Shown: piece by piece, positions 12,973-25,792 of the stretch | Layout: the number at the start of each line of letters is the position of its first letter | Position numbering within the stretch: position 1 is the first letter of the stretch | DNA from: Lasioglossum baleicum | Lineage: Eukaryota; Arthropoda; Insecta; Hymenoptera; Halictidae | Length of the DNA stretch: 64,000 bases | Assembly: GCF_051020765.1 (NCBI RefSeq) | Contig: NW_027469200.1 | Location: 124,001-188,000 of the forward strand | Direction: 5' to 3' | The notes under the pieces: model-generated | What the model saw: only the letters and a program-made list of their open reading frames with translations | Database searches by the model: none | What the model was told of the DNA's origin: nothing | Position numbers and translations under genes: made by a program

Positions 12973-15900
12973 TAAAATTATCAAACGTTGACCGGTTCGC
13001 GACTATAAAAAGTTTGGGGAGCACTGCTGTAAAGCACAAGTGAAAGCTTTTGGATTCGAAGAATTGCAAGCTCTTATTATCACCACTGGTCCAGCGAAAC
13101 GTGAGAATTAAGCTGTACAATCCAATATTGCACCAACACAGAGTGGAACCCGCGCAGGATTTCGTTCTCCAACCGAAGCTGAGAAGATCGAGTTCGAAGA
13201 ATTCGCGGCCATCAACAAAGGGTATTTCGATTCGTCGGAGGACGACGTGATGAAGTAAAATTGGAATTTATTCTGCGCGGCTCACCGTCTCACCAGCGAG
13301 AAGTGGTCGAAGCCACCGTAACAATATAAACAATTGACGCCCCCCCCCTCATCGAGGCGCCGTAAAATTATCAAACGTTGCCCTGTCCGCGGCTATAAAA
13401 TGGTTGCGGAGCACTGCTGTTAAGCTCAAGTGAAAGCCTTTGGATTCGAAGAATTGCAAGCTCGCATTTTCACCACTGGTCTAACGAAATGTGAGAATTA
13501 AGCTGTATAACTCAATATTGCACCAACACAGAGTGGAACCACGCGCAGGATCTCGTTCTCCAACCGAAGCAGAGATGGACGCGTTCGAGGAATCCGCAAC
13601 CATCCACAAAGGAGGGTATTTCGGTCCTCGGAGAACGACCTGATAAAGAAAAATTGGAATTTATTCTGCAAGGCTCTACGTCTCACTGCTGAGTCGGGGC
13701 CGAAGCCTCCGCAAAAATATAAACAATTAACGTCCCCCCCTCAACGGGGCGCGGTAAAATTATCAAACGTTGACCGGTTCGCGACTATAAAAAGTTTGGG
13801 GAGCACTGCTGTAAAGCACAAGTGAAAGCTTTTGGATTCGAAGAATTGCAAGCTCTTATTATCACCACTGGTCCAGCGAAACGTGAGAATTAAGCTGTAC
13901 AATCCAATATTGCACCAACACAGAGTGGAACCCGCGCAGGATTTCGTTCTCCAACCGAAGCTGAGAAGATCGAGTTCGAAGAATACGCCGCCATCAACAA
14001 AGGGTATTTCGATTCGTCGGAGGACGACGTGATGAAGTAAAATTGGAATTTATTCTGCGCGGCTCACCGTCTCACCGGCGAGAAGTGGTCGAAGCCACCG
14101 TAACAATATAAACAATTGACGCCCCCCCCCTCATCGAGGCGCCGTAAAATTATCAAACGTTGCCCTGTCCGCGGCTATAAAATGGTTGCGGAGCACTGCT
14201 GTTAAGCTCAAGTGAAAGCCTTTGGATTCGAAGAATTGCAAGCTCGCATTTTCACCACTGGTCTAACGAAATGTGAGAATTAAGCTGTATAACTCAATAT
14301 TGCACCAACAAAGAGTGGAACCACGCGCAGGATCTCGTTCTCCAACCGAAGCAGAGATGGACGCGTTCGAGGAATCCGCAACCATCCACAAAGGAGGGTA
14401 TTTCGGTCCTCGGAGAACGACCTGATAAACAAAAATTGGAATTGATTCTGCAAGGCTCTCCGTCTCACTGCTGAGACGGGGCCGAAGCCTCCGCAAAAAT
14501 ATAAACAATTATCGTCCCCCCCCCCTCAACAGGGCGCGGTAAAATTATCAAACGTTGACCGGTTCGCGATTATAAAAAGTTTGGGGAGCACTGCTGTAAA
14601 GCACAAGTGAAACCTTTTGGATTCGAAGAATTGCAAGCTCTTATTATCACCACTGGTCCAGCGAAACGTGAGAATTAAGCTGTACAATCCAATATTGCAC
14701 CAACACAGAGTGGAACCCGCGCAGGATTTCGTTCTCCAACCGAAGCTGAGAAGATCGAGTTCGAAGAATACGCGGCCATCAACAAACGGTATTTCGTTTC
14801 GTCGGAGCACGACGTGATGAAGTAAAATTTGAATTTATTCTGCGAGGCTCACCGTCTCACCGGCGAGAAGTGGTCGAAGCCACCGTAACAATATAAACAA
14901 TTGACGCCCCCCCCCCTCATCGAGGCGCCGTAAACTTATCAAACGTTGCCCAGTCCGCGGCTATCAAATGGATGGGGAGCACTGCTGTTAAGCACAAGTG
15001 AAAGATTTTGGATTCGAAGAATTGCAAGCACGCATTTTCACCACAGGTGTAGCGAAACCTCAGAATAAAGCTGCGCAACCCAATATTTCACCAACACAGA
15101 ATGGATCCACGCGCAGGATCTCGTTCTCCAACCGAAGCTGAGATGAACGCGTTCGAGGAATACGCAACCATCCACAAAGGAGGGTATTTCGATTCGTCGG
15201 AGAACGACCTGATAATGAAAAATTGGAATTTATTCTGCAAGGCTCTCCGTCTCACTGCTGAGACGGGGCCGAAGCCTCCGCAAAAATATAAACAATTATC
15301 GTCCCCCCCTCAACGGGGCGCCGTAAAATTATCAAACGTTGACCGGTTCGCGATTATAAAATTTTGGGGAGCACTGCTGTAAAGCACAAGTGAAACCTTT
15401 TGGATTCGAAGAATTGCAAGCTCTTATTATCACCACTGGTCCAGTGAAACGTGAGAATTAAGCTGTACAATCCAATATTGCACCAACACAGAGTGGAACC
15501 CGCGCAGGATTTCGTTCTCCAACCGAAGCTGAGAAGATCGAGTTCGAAGAATAGGCGGCCATCAACAAACGGTATTTCGATTCGTCGGAGGACGACGTGA
15601 TGAAGTAAAATTGGAATTTATTCTGCGCGGCTCACCGTCTCACCGGCGAGAAGTGGTCGAAGCCACCGTAACAATATAAACAATTGACGCCCCCCCCCCT
15701 CATCGAGGCGCCGTAAAATTATCAAACGTTGCCCTGTCCGCGGCTATAAAATGGTTGCGGAGCACTGCTGTTAAGCTCAAGTGAAAGCCTTTGGATTCGA
15801 AGAATTGCAAGCTCGCATTTTCACCACTGGTCTAACGAAATGTGAGAATTAAGCTGTATAACTCAATATTGCACCAACACAGAGTGGAACCACGCGCAGG

Positions 15901-18900
15901 ATCTCGTTCTCCAACCGAAGCAGAGATGGACGCGTTCGAGGAATCCGCAACCATCCACAAAGGAGGGTATTTCGGTCCTCGGAGAACGACCTGATAAACA
16001 AAAATTGGAATTGATTCTGCAAGGCTCTCCGTCTCACTGCTGAGACGGGGCCGAAGCCTCCGCAAAAATATAAACAATTATCGTCCCCCCCCCCCTCAAC
16101 AGGGCGCGGTAAAATTATCAAAAGTTGACCGGTTCGCGATTATAAAAAGTTTGGGGAGCACTGCTGTAAAGCACAAGTGAAACCTTTTGGATTCGAAGAA
16201 TTGCAAGCTCTTATTATCACCACTGGTCCAGCGAAACGTGAGAATTAAGCTGTACAATCCAATATTGCACCAACACAGAGTGGAACCCGCGCAGGATTTC
16301 GTTCTCCAACCGAAGCTGAGATGGACGCGTTCGAAGAATACGCGGCCATCAACAAAGGGTATTTCGATTCGTCGGAGGACGACGTGATGAAGTAAAATTG
16401 GAATTTATTCTGCGCGGCTCACCGTCTCACCGGCGAGAAGTGGTCGAAGCCACCGTAACAATATAAACAATTGACGCCCCCCCCCTCATCGAGGCGGCGT
16501 AAAATTATCAAACGTTGCCCTGTCCGCGGCTATAAAATGGTTGCGGAGCACTGCTGTTAAGCTCAAGTGAAAGCCTTTGGATTCGAAGAATTGCAAGCTC
16601 GCATTTTCACCACTGGTCTAACGAAATGTGAGAATTAAGCTGTATAACTCAATATTACACCAACACAGAGTGGATCCAGGCGCAGGATCTCGTTCTCCAA
16701 CCGAAGCAGAGATGGACGCGTTCGAGGAATACGCAACCATCCACAAAGGAGGGTATTTCGATTCGTCGGGGAACGATCTGATAAAGAAAAATTGGAATTT
16801 ATTCTGCAAGGCTCTTCGTCTCACTGCTGAGACGGGGCCGAAGCCTCCGCAAAAATATAAACAATTATCGTCCCCCCCTCAACGGGGCGCGGTAAAATTA
16901 TCAAACGTTGCCCGGTCCGCGGCTATAAAATGGTTGGGGACCACTGCTGTTAAGCACAAGTGAAAGCTTTTGGATTCGAAGAATTGCAAGCTCGCATTTT
17001 CACCACAGGTCTTGCGGAACCTGAGAATAAAGCTGTGCAGCCCAATATTGCACCAACACAGAGTGGATCCTCGCGCAGGATCTCGTTCTCCAACCGAAGC
17101 AGAGATGGACGCGTTCGAATAATACGCGATCATCCACAAAGGGTATTTCGATTCGTCGGTTGACGACGTGATAAAGAAAAGTTGGAATTTGTTCTGCGAG
17201 GCTCACCGTCCCACTGGCGAGACGGGGCCGAAGCCTCCGCAAAAATATAAACAATTAACGTCTCGCACCTCATCGTGGCGCGGTAAAATTATCAAACGTT
17301 GACCGGTTCGCGACTATAAAAAGTTTGGGGAGCACTGCTGTAAAGCACAAGTGAAAGCTTTTGGATTCGAAGAATTGCAAGCTCTTAATATCACCATAGG
17401 TCTTGCGAACCCTGAGAATTAAGCTGTGGAGCCCAATATTGCACCAACACCGAGTGGAACCACGCGCACGATAGCGTTCTCCAATCGAACCAGAGATGGA
17501 CCCTTTCGAAGAATACGCGACCTTCCACAAAGGGTATTTCGATTCGTCGGAGCACGACGTGATGAAGTAAAATTGGAATTTATTCTGCGAGGCTCACCGT
17601 CTAACCGGCGAGAAGTGGTCGAAGCCACCGTAACAATATAAACAATTGACGCCCCCCCCCCCTCATCGAGGCGCCGTAAAATTATCAAACGTTGCCCTGT
17701 CCGCGGCTATAAAATGGTTGGGGAGCACTGCTGTTCAGCACAAGTGCAAGCTTTTGGATTCGAAGAATTGCAAGCTCGCATTTTCAACACAGGTCTAGCG
17801 AAACCTGAGAATAAAGCTGTGCAGCCCAATATTGCACCAACACAGAGTGGATCCACGGGCAGGATCTAGTTCTCCAACCGAAACTGCGATGGACGCGTTC
17901 GAGGAATACGCAACCATCCACAAAGGAGGGTATTTCGATTCGTCGGAGAACGACCTGATAAAGAAAAATTGGAATTTATTCTGCAAGGCTCTCCGTCTCA
18001 CTGCTGAGACGGGGCCGGAGCCTCCGCAAAAATATAAACAATTATCGTCCCCCCCTCAACGGGGCGCGGTAAAATTATCAAACGTTGACCGGTTCTAGAC
18101 TATAAAAAGTTTGGGGAGCACTGCTGTAAAGCACAAGTGAAAGCTTTTGGATTCGAAGAATTGCAAGCTCTTATTATCACCACAGGTCTTGCGAACCCTG
18201 AGAAATAGGCTGTGTAGCCCAATATTGCACCAACACAGACTGGAACACGCGCAGGATTTCGTTCTCCAAATGAAGCTTAGATGGACGCGTTCGCAGAATA
18301 CGCGACCATCCACAAAGGGTAGTTCGATTCGTCGGAGGACGACGTGATGAAGTAAAATTGGAATTTACTCTGCGCGGCTCACCGTCTCACCGGCGAGAAG
18401 TGGTCGAAGCCACCGTAACAATATAAACAATTAACGTCTCGCCCCTCATCGAGGCGCCTTAAAATTATCAAACGTTGCCCAGTCCGCGGCTATCAAATGT
18501 ATGGGGAGCACTGCTGTTAAGCACAAGTGAAAGATTTTGGATTCGAAGAATTGCAAGCTCGCATTTTCACCACAGGTCTAGCGAAACCTCAGAATAAAGC
18601 TGCGCAACCCAATATTTAACGAACACAGAATGGATCCACGCGCAGGATCTCGTTCTCCAACCGAGGCTGAGATGGACGCGTTCGAGGAATACGCAACCAT
18701 CCACAAAGGAGGGTATTTCGATTCGCCGGAGAACGACCTGATAAAGAAAAATTGGAATTTATTCTACAAGGCTCTCCGTCTCACTGCTGAGACGGGGCCG
18801 AAGCCTCCGCAAAAATATAAACAATTATCGTCCCCCCCTCAACGGGGCGCGGTAAAATTATCAAACGTTGACCGGTTCGCGATTATAAAAAGTTTGGGAG

Positions 18901-20105
18901 AGCACTGCTGTAAAGCACAAGTGAAAGCTTTTGGATTCGAAGAATTGCAAGGTGTTATTATCACCACTGGTCCAGCGAAACGTGAGAATTAAGCTGTACA
19001 ACCCAATCTTGCACCAACACAGAGTGGAACCACGCGCGGGATCTCGTTCTCCAACCGAAGCTGAGATGGACGCGTTCGAGGAATACGCAACCATCCACAA
19101 AGTAGGGTATTTCGATTCGTCGGAGAACGACCTGATAAAGAAAAATTGGAATTTATTCTGCAAGGCTCTACGTCTCACTGCTGAGACGGGGCCGAAGCCT
19201 CCGCAAAAATATAGACAATTATCGTCCCCCCCCCCCTCAACGGGGCGCGGTAAAATTATCAAACGTTGACCGGTTCGCGACTATAAAAAGTTTGGGGAGC
19301 ACTGCTGTAAAGCACAAGTGAAAGCTTTTGGATTCGAAGAATTGCAAGCTCTTATTATCACCACTGGTCCAGCGAAACGTGAGAATTAAGCTGTACAATC
19401 CAATATTGCACCAACACAGAGTGGAACCCGCGCAGGATTTCGTTCTCCAACCGAAGCTGAGAAGATCGAGTTCGAAGAATACGCGGCCATCAACAAAGGG
19501 TATTTAGATTCGTCGGAGGACGACGTGATGAAGTAAAATTGGAAATTATTCTGCGCGGCTCACCGTCTCACCGGCGAGAAGTGGTCGAAGCCACCGTAAC
19601 AATATAAACAATTGACGCCCCCCCCCCTCATCGAGGCGCCGTAAAATTATCAAACGTTGCCCAGTCCGCGGCTATCAAATGGATGGGGAGCACTGCTGTT
19701 AAGTACAAGTGAAAGATTTTGGATTCGAAGAATTGCAAGCACGCATTCTCACCACAGGTCTAGCGAAACCTCAGAATAAAGTTGCGCAACCCAATATTTC
19801 ACCAACACAGAATGGATCCACGCGCAGGATCTCGTTCTCCAACCGAAGCTGAGATGGACGCGTTCGAGGAATACGCAACCATCCACAAAGGAGGGTATTT
19901 CGATTCGTCGGAGAACGACCTGATAATGAAAAATTGGAATTTATTCTGCAAGGCTCTCCGTCTCACTGCTGAGACGGGGTCGAAGCCTCCGCAAAAATAT
20001 AAACAATTATCGTCCCCCCCTCAACGGGGCGCGGTAAAATTATCAAACGTTGACCGGTTCGCGATTATAAAATTTTGGGGATCACTGCTGTAAAGCACAA
20101 GTGAA
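12973..20105. repeat. Higher-order repeat block, copy 2 (~7.1 kb)
   Basis: This is the second copy of the block at 830-10318, at an offset of about 12,142 up to position 19262 and about 9,786 after it. It has a single 2.36-kb hexamer where copy 1 has two. Differences within matched parts are few: for example a stop-generating change in one A monomer, C-tract lengths, and ACTGCTGTAAAGCAC here against ACTACTGTAAACCAC at 6776 and 9117. Such high similarity over about 7 kb points to a recent segmental duplication inside the array. Confidence 0.88.
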
Positions 20106-20497
20106 AGCTTTTGGATTCGAAGAATTGCAAGGTGTTATTATCACCACTGGTCCAGCGAAACGTGAGAATTAAGCTGAACTATCCAATATTGCACCAACAC
20201 AGAGTGGAACCCGCGCGGGATCTCGTTCTCCAACCGAAGCAGAGATGGACGCGTTCGCAGAATACGCGGCCATCAACAAAGGGTATTTCGATTCGTCGGA
20301 GGACGACCTGATGAAGTAAAATTGGAATTTATTCTGCGCGGCTCACCGTCTCACCGGCGAGAAGTGGTCGAAGCCACCGTAACAATATAAACAATTGACG
20401 CCCCACCCCCATCGAGGCGACGTAAAATTATCAAACGTTGCCCTGTCCGCGGCTTTAAAATGGTTGGGGAGCACTGCTGTTAAGCACAAGTGAAAGC
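20106..20497. repeat. Satellite monomer, A-like, shared with 11885-12266
   Basis: This monomer carries GCAAGGTGTTATTATC and AAGCTGAACTATCC and a shortened C-tract CCCCACCCCC, matching 11885-12266 in the last two features. It joins block copy 2 to the diverged island that follows. Confidence 0.7.
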
Positions 20498-21330
20498 TTT
20501 TGGATTCGTAGAATTGCAAGCTCGCATTTTCACCACTAGTCTAACGAAATGTGAGAATTAAGCTGTATAACCCAATATTGCACCAACACAGAGTGGAACC
20601 ACGCGCAGGATCTCGTTCTGCAACCGTAGCAGAGATGGACCCGTTCGAAGAATACGCGACCATCCACAAAGGGTATTTCGATTTGTCGGAGGACGATGTG
20701 ATGAAGGAAAATTGGAATTTATTCTGCGAGGATCACCGTCTCACCGGCGAGACGTGGCCGATGCCACCGTACCAATATAAACAACTAACGTCCCCTCCCC
20801 CTCGTCGGGGCGCGGTAAAATTATCAAACGTTGGCCGGTCCGCGGCTGTAAAGAGGTTCGGGAGCACTGCTGTAAAGCACAAGTGAAAGCTTTTGGATGC
20901 GAAGAATTGCAAGCTCTTATTATCACCACTGGTCCAGCGAAACGTGAGAATTAAGCTGTACAACCCAATCTTGCACCAACACAGAGTGGAACCACGCGTG
21001 GGATCTCGTTCTTCAACTGAAGCAGAGATGGACGCGTTCGAAGAATATGCGACCATCCACAAAGGGTATTTCAATTCGTCGGAGGACGACGTGATGAAGT
21101 AAAATTGGAAATTATTCTGCGAGGCTCACCGTCTCACCGGCGAGAAGTGGTTGAAGCCACCGCAACAATATATACAATTGACGCCGTTATAAAGAAAAGT
21201 TGGAATTTGTTCTGCGAGGCTCACCGTCCCAGTGGCGAGACGGGGCCGAAGCCTCCGCAAAAATATATATAATTAACGTCTCGCCCCTAATCATTAACCG
21301 GCGAGCTCGTATTTTCACCACAGGTCTTGC
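20498..21330. repeat. Diverged satellite island, two unusual monomers
   Basis: These two monomers stand apart from the rest. The first (to 20886) has GATGAAGGAAAATTGG instead of GATGAAGTAAAATTGG, CCGTACCAATAT instead of CCGTAACAATAT, a C-tract broken as TCCCCTCCCCCTCGT, and GTAAAGAGGTTCGGG instead of ATAAAATGGTTGCGG. The second (from 20893) has GGATGCGAAGAATTGC and GGTATTTCAATTCG. The end of the island contains an apparently older version of the composite junction (GTTATAAAGAAAAGTTGGAATTTG at about 21186), retaining bases that all other composite copies lack. It may be an ancestral or separately evolved piece of the family. Confidence 0.8.
20551..20886 (+). pseudogene. Open frame in diverged monomer; possible relic of a Myb/SANT-like coding sequence
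   Basis: The frame is open for 111 codons from a GTG at 20551; the first ATG in it is at 20635, giving 83 residues to the TGA at 20884-20886. In the same frame most A-type monomers stop twice, at GTGATGAAG-TAA and CCACCG-TAA; here these codons are GAA and TAC. The translation from the ATG contains EEYATIHKGYF, then SEDDVMKENWNLFCEDHRL and GETWPMPPYQYKQL. The spacing of acidic residues, Trp and Cys-x-x-His resembles one small Myb/SANT-like helical domain. That resemblance is my judgement and I have no family match. No promoter, intron or neighbouring coding exon supports a working gene, so I call it a possible relic. It could also be a chance open frame. Confidence 0.3.
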
Positions 21331-23235
21331 GAACCCTGAGAAGTAAGCTGTGTAGCCCAATATTGCACCAACACAGAGTGGAACCACGCGCGGGGTCTCG
21401 TTCTCCAACCGAAGCAGAGATGGACGCGTTCGAGGAATACGCAACCATCCACAAAGGAGGGTATTTCGATTCGCCGGAGAACGACCTGATAAAGAAAAAT
21501 TGGAATTTATTCTACAAGGCTCTCCGTCTCACTGCTGAGACGGGGCCGAAGCCTCCGCAAAAATATAAACAATTATCGTCCCCCCCTCAACGGGGCGCGG
21601 TAAAATTATCAAACGTTGACCGGTTCGCGATTATAAAAAGTTTGGGTAGCACTGCTGTAAAGCACAAGTGAAAGCTTTTGGATTCGAAGAATTGCAAGGT
21701 GTTATTATCACCACTGGTCCAGCGAAACGTGAGAATTAAGCTGTACAACCCAATATTGCACCAACACAGAGTGGATCCACGCGCAGGATCTCGTTCTCCA
21801 ACCGAAGCTGAGATGGACGCGTTCGAGGAATACGCAACCATCCACAAAGGAAGGTATTTCGATTCGTCGGAGAACGACCTGATGAAGAAAAATTGGAATT
21901 TATTCTACAAGGCTCTCCGTCTCACTGCTGAGACGGGGCCGAAGCATCCGCAAAAATATAAACAATTATCGTCCCCCCCTCAACGGGGCGCGGTAAAATT
22001 ATCAAACGTTGACCGGTTCTAGACTATAAAAAGTTTGGGGAGCACTGCTGTAAAGCACAAGTGAAAGCTTTTGGATTCGAAGAATTGCAAGCTCTTATTA
22101 TCACCACAGGTCTTGCGAACCCTGAGAAATAGGCTGTGTAGCCCAATATTGCACCAACACAGACTGGAACACGCGCAGGATTTCGTTCTCCTAATGAAGC
22201 TGAGATGGACGCGTTCGAAGAATACGCGGCCATCAACAAAGGGTATTTCGATTCGTCGGAGGTCGACGTGATGAAGTAAAATTGGAATTTATTCTGCGCG
22301 GCTTACCGTCTCACCGGCGAGAAGTGGTCGAAGCCACCGTAACAATATAAACAATTGACGCCCCCCCCCCATCGAGGCGCCGTAAAATTATCAAACGTTG
22401 CCTTGTCCGCGGCTATAAAATGGTTGGGGAGCACTGCTGTTAAGCACAAGTGAAAGCATTTGGATTCGAAGAATTGCAAGCTCGCATTTTCACCACTAGT
22501 CTAACGAAATGTGAGAATTAAGCTGTATAACCCAATATTGCACCAACACAGAGTGGAACCACGCGCAGGATCTCGTTCTGCAACCGTAGCAGAGATGGAC
22601 CCGTTCGAAGAATACGCGACCATCCACAAAGGGTATTTCGATTCGTCGGAGCACGACGTGATGAAGTAAAATTGGAATTTATTCTGCGAGGGTCACCGTC
22701 TCACCGGCGAGAAGTGGTCGAAGCCACCGCAACAATATAAACATTTGACGCCGTGATAAAGAATTTGTTCTGCGAGGCTCACCGTCCCACTGGCGAGACG
22801 GGGCCGAAGCCTCCGCAAAAATATAAATAATTAACGTCTTGCCCCTAATCATTGACCGGCGAGCTCGTATTTTCACCACAGGTCTTGCGAACCCTGAGAA
22901 ATGAGCTGTGTAGCCCAATATTGCACCAACACAGAATGGATCCACGCGCAGTATATCGTTCTCGAATCGAAGCAGAGATGGACGCGTTCGAGGAATACGC
23001 AACCATCCACAATGGAGGGTATTTCGATCCGTCGGAGAACGACCTGATAAAGAAAAATTGGAATTGAATCTGCAAGGCTCTCCGTCTCACTGCTGAGACG
23101 GGGCCGAAGCCTTCGCAAAAATATAAACAATTATCGTCCCCCCCTCAACGGGGCGCGGTAAAATTATCAAACGTTGATCGGTTCGCGACTATAAAAAGTT
23201 TGGGGAACACTGCTGTAAAGCACAAGTGAAATCTT
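21331..23235. repeat. Satellite mosaic with composite monomer
   Basis: The stretch starts with B/C-type monomers (open frames at 21327-21671 and 21678-22022). It continues with a monomer reading GTTCTAGACTATAAAAAG, as at 7916, 18092, 30706, 32661 and 34615, then a composite short monomer (about 22735-23110) and the window-start type GTTGATCGG monomer. 22679-23215 matches 10545-11080 at an offset of about 12,134. Confidence 0.75.
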
Positions 23236-25792
23236 TTGGATTCGAAGAATTGCAAGCTCTTATTATCACCACTGGTCCAGCGAAACGTGAGAATTAAGCT
23301 GTACAATCCAATATTGCACCAACACAGAGTGGAACCCGCGCAGGATTTCGTTCTCCAACCGAAGCTGAGAAGATCAAGTTCGAAGAATACGCGGCCATCA
23401 ACAAAGGGTATTAAGATTCGTCGGAGGACGACGTGATGAAGTAAAATTGGAAATTATTCTGCGCGGCTCACCGTCTCACCGGCGAGAAGTGGTCGAAGCC
23501 ACCGTAACAATATAAACAATTGACGCCCCCCCCCCCTCATCGAGGCGCCGTAAAATTATCAAACGTTGCCCTGTCCGCGGCTATAAAATGGTTGCGGAGC
23601 ACTGCTGTTAAGCTCAAGTGAAAGCCTTTGGATTCGAAGAATTGCAAGCTCGCATTTTCACCACTGGTCTAACGAAATGTGAGAATTAAGCTGTATAACT
23701 CAATATTGCACCAACAAAGAGTGGAACCACGCGCAGGATCTCGTTCTCCAACCGAAGCAGAGATGGACGCGTTCGAGGAATACGCAACCATCCACAAAGG
23801 AGGGTATTTCGATTCGTCGGAGAACGACCTGATAAAGAAAAATTGGAATTGATTCTGCAAGGCTCTCCGTCTCACTGCTGAGACGGGGCCGAAGCCTCCG
23901 CAAAAATATAAACAATTATCGTCCCCCCCCCTCAACAGGGCGCGGTAAAATTATCAAACGTTGACCGGTTCGCGATTATAAAAAGTTTGGGGAACACTGC
24001 TGTAAAGCACAAGTGAAACCTTTTGGATTCGAAGAATTGCAAGCTCTTATTATCACCACTGGTCCAGCGAAACGTGAGAATTAAGCTGTACAATCCAATA
24101 TTGCACCAACACAGAGTGGAACCCGCACAGGATTTCGTTCTCCAACCGAAGCTGAGAAGATCGAGTTCGAAGAATACGCGGCCATCAACAAACGGTATTT
24201 CGTTTCGTCGGAGCACGACGTGATGAAGTAAAATTTGAATTTATTCTGCGAGGCTCACCGTCTCACCGGCGAGAAGTGGTCGAAGCCACCGTAACAATAT
24301 AAACAATTGACGCCCCCCCCCCTCATCGAGGCGCCGTAAACTTATCAAACGTTGCCCAGTCCGCGGCTATCAAATGGATGGGGAGCACTGCTCTTAAGCA
24401 CAAGTGAAAGATTTTGGATTCGAAGAATTGCAAGCACGCATTTTCACCACAGGTGTAGCGAAACCTCAGAATAAAGCTGCGCAACCCAAAATTTCACCAA
24501 CACAGAATGGATCCACGCGCAGGATCTCGTTCTCCAACCGAAGCTGAGATGAACGCGTTCGAGGAATACGCAACCATCCACAAAGGAGGGTATTTCGATT
24601 CGTCGGAGAACGACCTGATAATGAAAAATTGGAATTTATTCTGCAAGGCTCTCCGTCTCACTGCTGAGACGGGGCCGAAGCCTCCGCAAAAATATAAACA
24701 ATTATCGTCCCCCCCTCAACGGGGCGCCGTAAAATTATCAAACGTTGACCGGTTCGCGATTATAAAATTTTGGGGAGCACTGCTGTAAAGCACAAGTGAA
24801 ACCTTTTGGATTCGAAGAATTGCAAGCTCTTATTATCACCACTGGTCCAGCGAAACGTGAGAATTAAGCTGTACAATCCAATATTGCACCAACACAGAGT
24901 GGAACCCGCGCAGGATTTCGTTCTCCAACCGAAGCTGAGAAGATCGAGTTCGAAGAATAGGCGGCCATCAACAAACGGTATTTCGATTCGTCGGAGGACG
25001 ACGTGATGAAGTAAAATTGGAATTTATTCTGCGCGGCTCACCGTCCTACCGGCGAGAAGTGGTCGAAGCCACCGTAACAATATAAACAATTGACGCCCCC
25101 CCCCCCTCATCGAGGCGCCGTAAAATTATCAAACGTTGTCCTGTCCGCGGCTATAAAATGGTTGCGGAGCACTGCTGTTAAGCTCAAGTGAAAGCCTTTG
25201 GATTCGAAGAATTGCAAGCTCGCATTTTCACCACTGGTCTAACGAAATGTGAGAATTAAGCTGTATAACTCAATATTGCACCAACACAGAGTGGAACCAC
25301 GCGCAGGATCTCGTTCTCCAACCGAAGCAGAGATGGACGCGTTCGAGGAATCCGCAACCATCCACAAAGGAGGGTATTTCGGTCCTCGGAGAACGACCTG
25401 ATAAACAAAAATTGGAATTGATTCTGCAAGGCTCTCCGTCTCACTGCTGAGACGGGGCCGAAGCCTCCGCAAAAATATAAACAATTATCGTCCCCCCCCC
25501 TCAACAGGGCGCGGTAAAATTATCAAACGTTGACCGGTTCGCGATTATAAAAAGTTTGGGGAGCACTGCTGTAAAGCACAAGTGAAACCTTTTGGATTCG
25601 AAGAATTGCAAGCTCTTATTATCACCACTGGTCCAGCGAAACGTGAGAATTAAGCTGTACAATCCAATATTGCACCAACACAGAGTGGAACCCGCGCAGG
25701 ATTTCGCTCTCCAACCGAAGCTGAGAAGATCGAGTTCGAAGAATACGCGGCCATCAACAAAGGGTATTTCGATTCGTCGGAGGACGACGTGA
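23236..25792. repeat. Third, partial copy of the large block
   Basis: Positions 24023, 24507, 25239 and 25592 match 2476, 2960, 3692 and 4045 at a constant offset of 21,547, and match 14617, 15101, 15832 and 16187 at about 9,406. The match ends near 25800, where the next monomer is C-type (GTAAACTTATCAAACG). Some monomers carry their own changes, for example an AAGATTCG in place of TCGATTCG at 23413. Confidence 0.82.
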
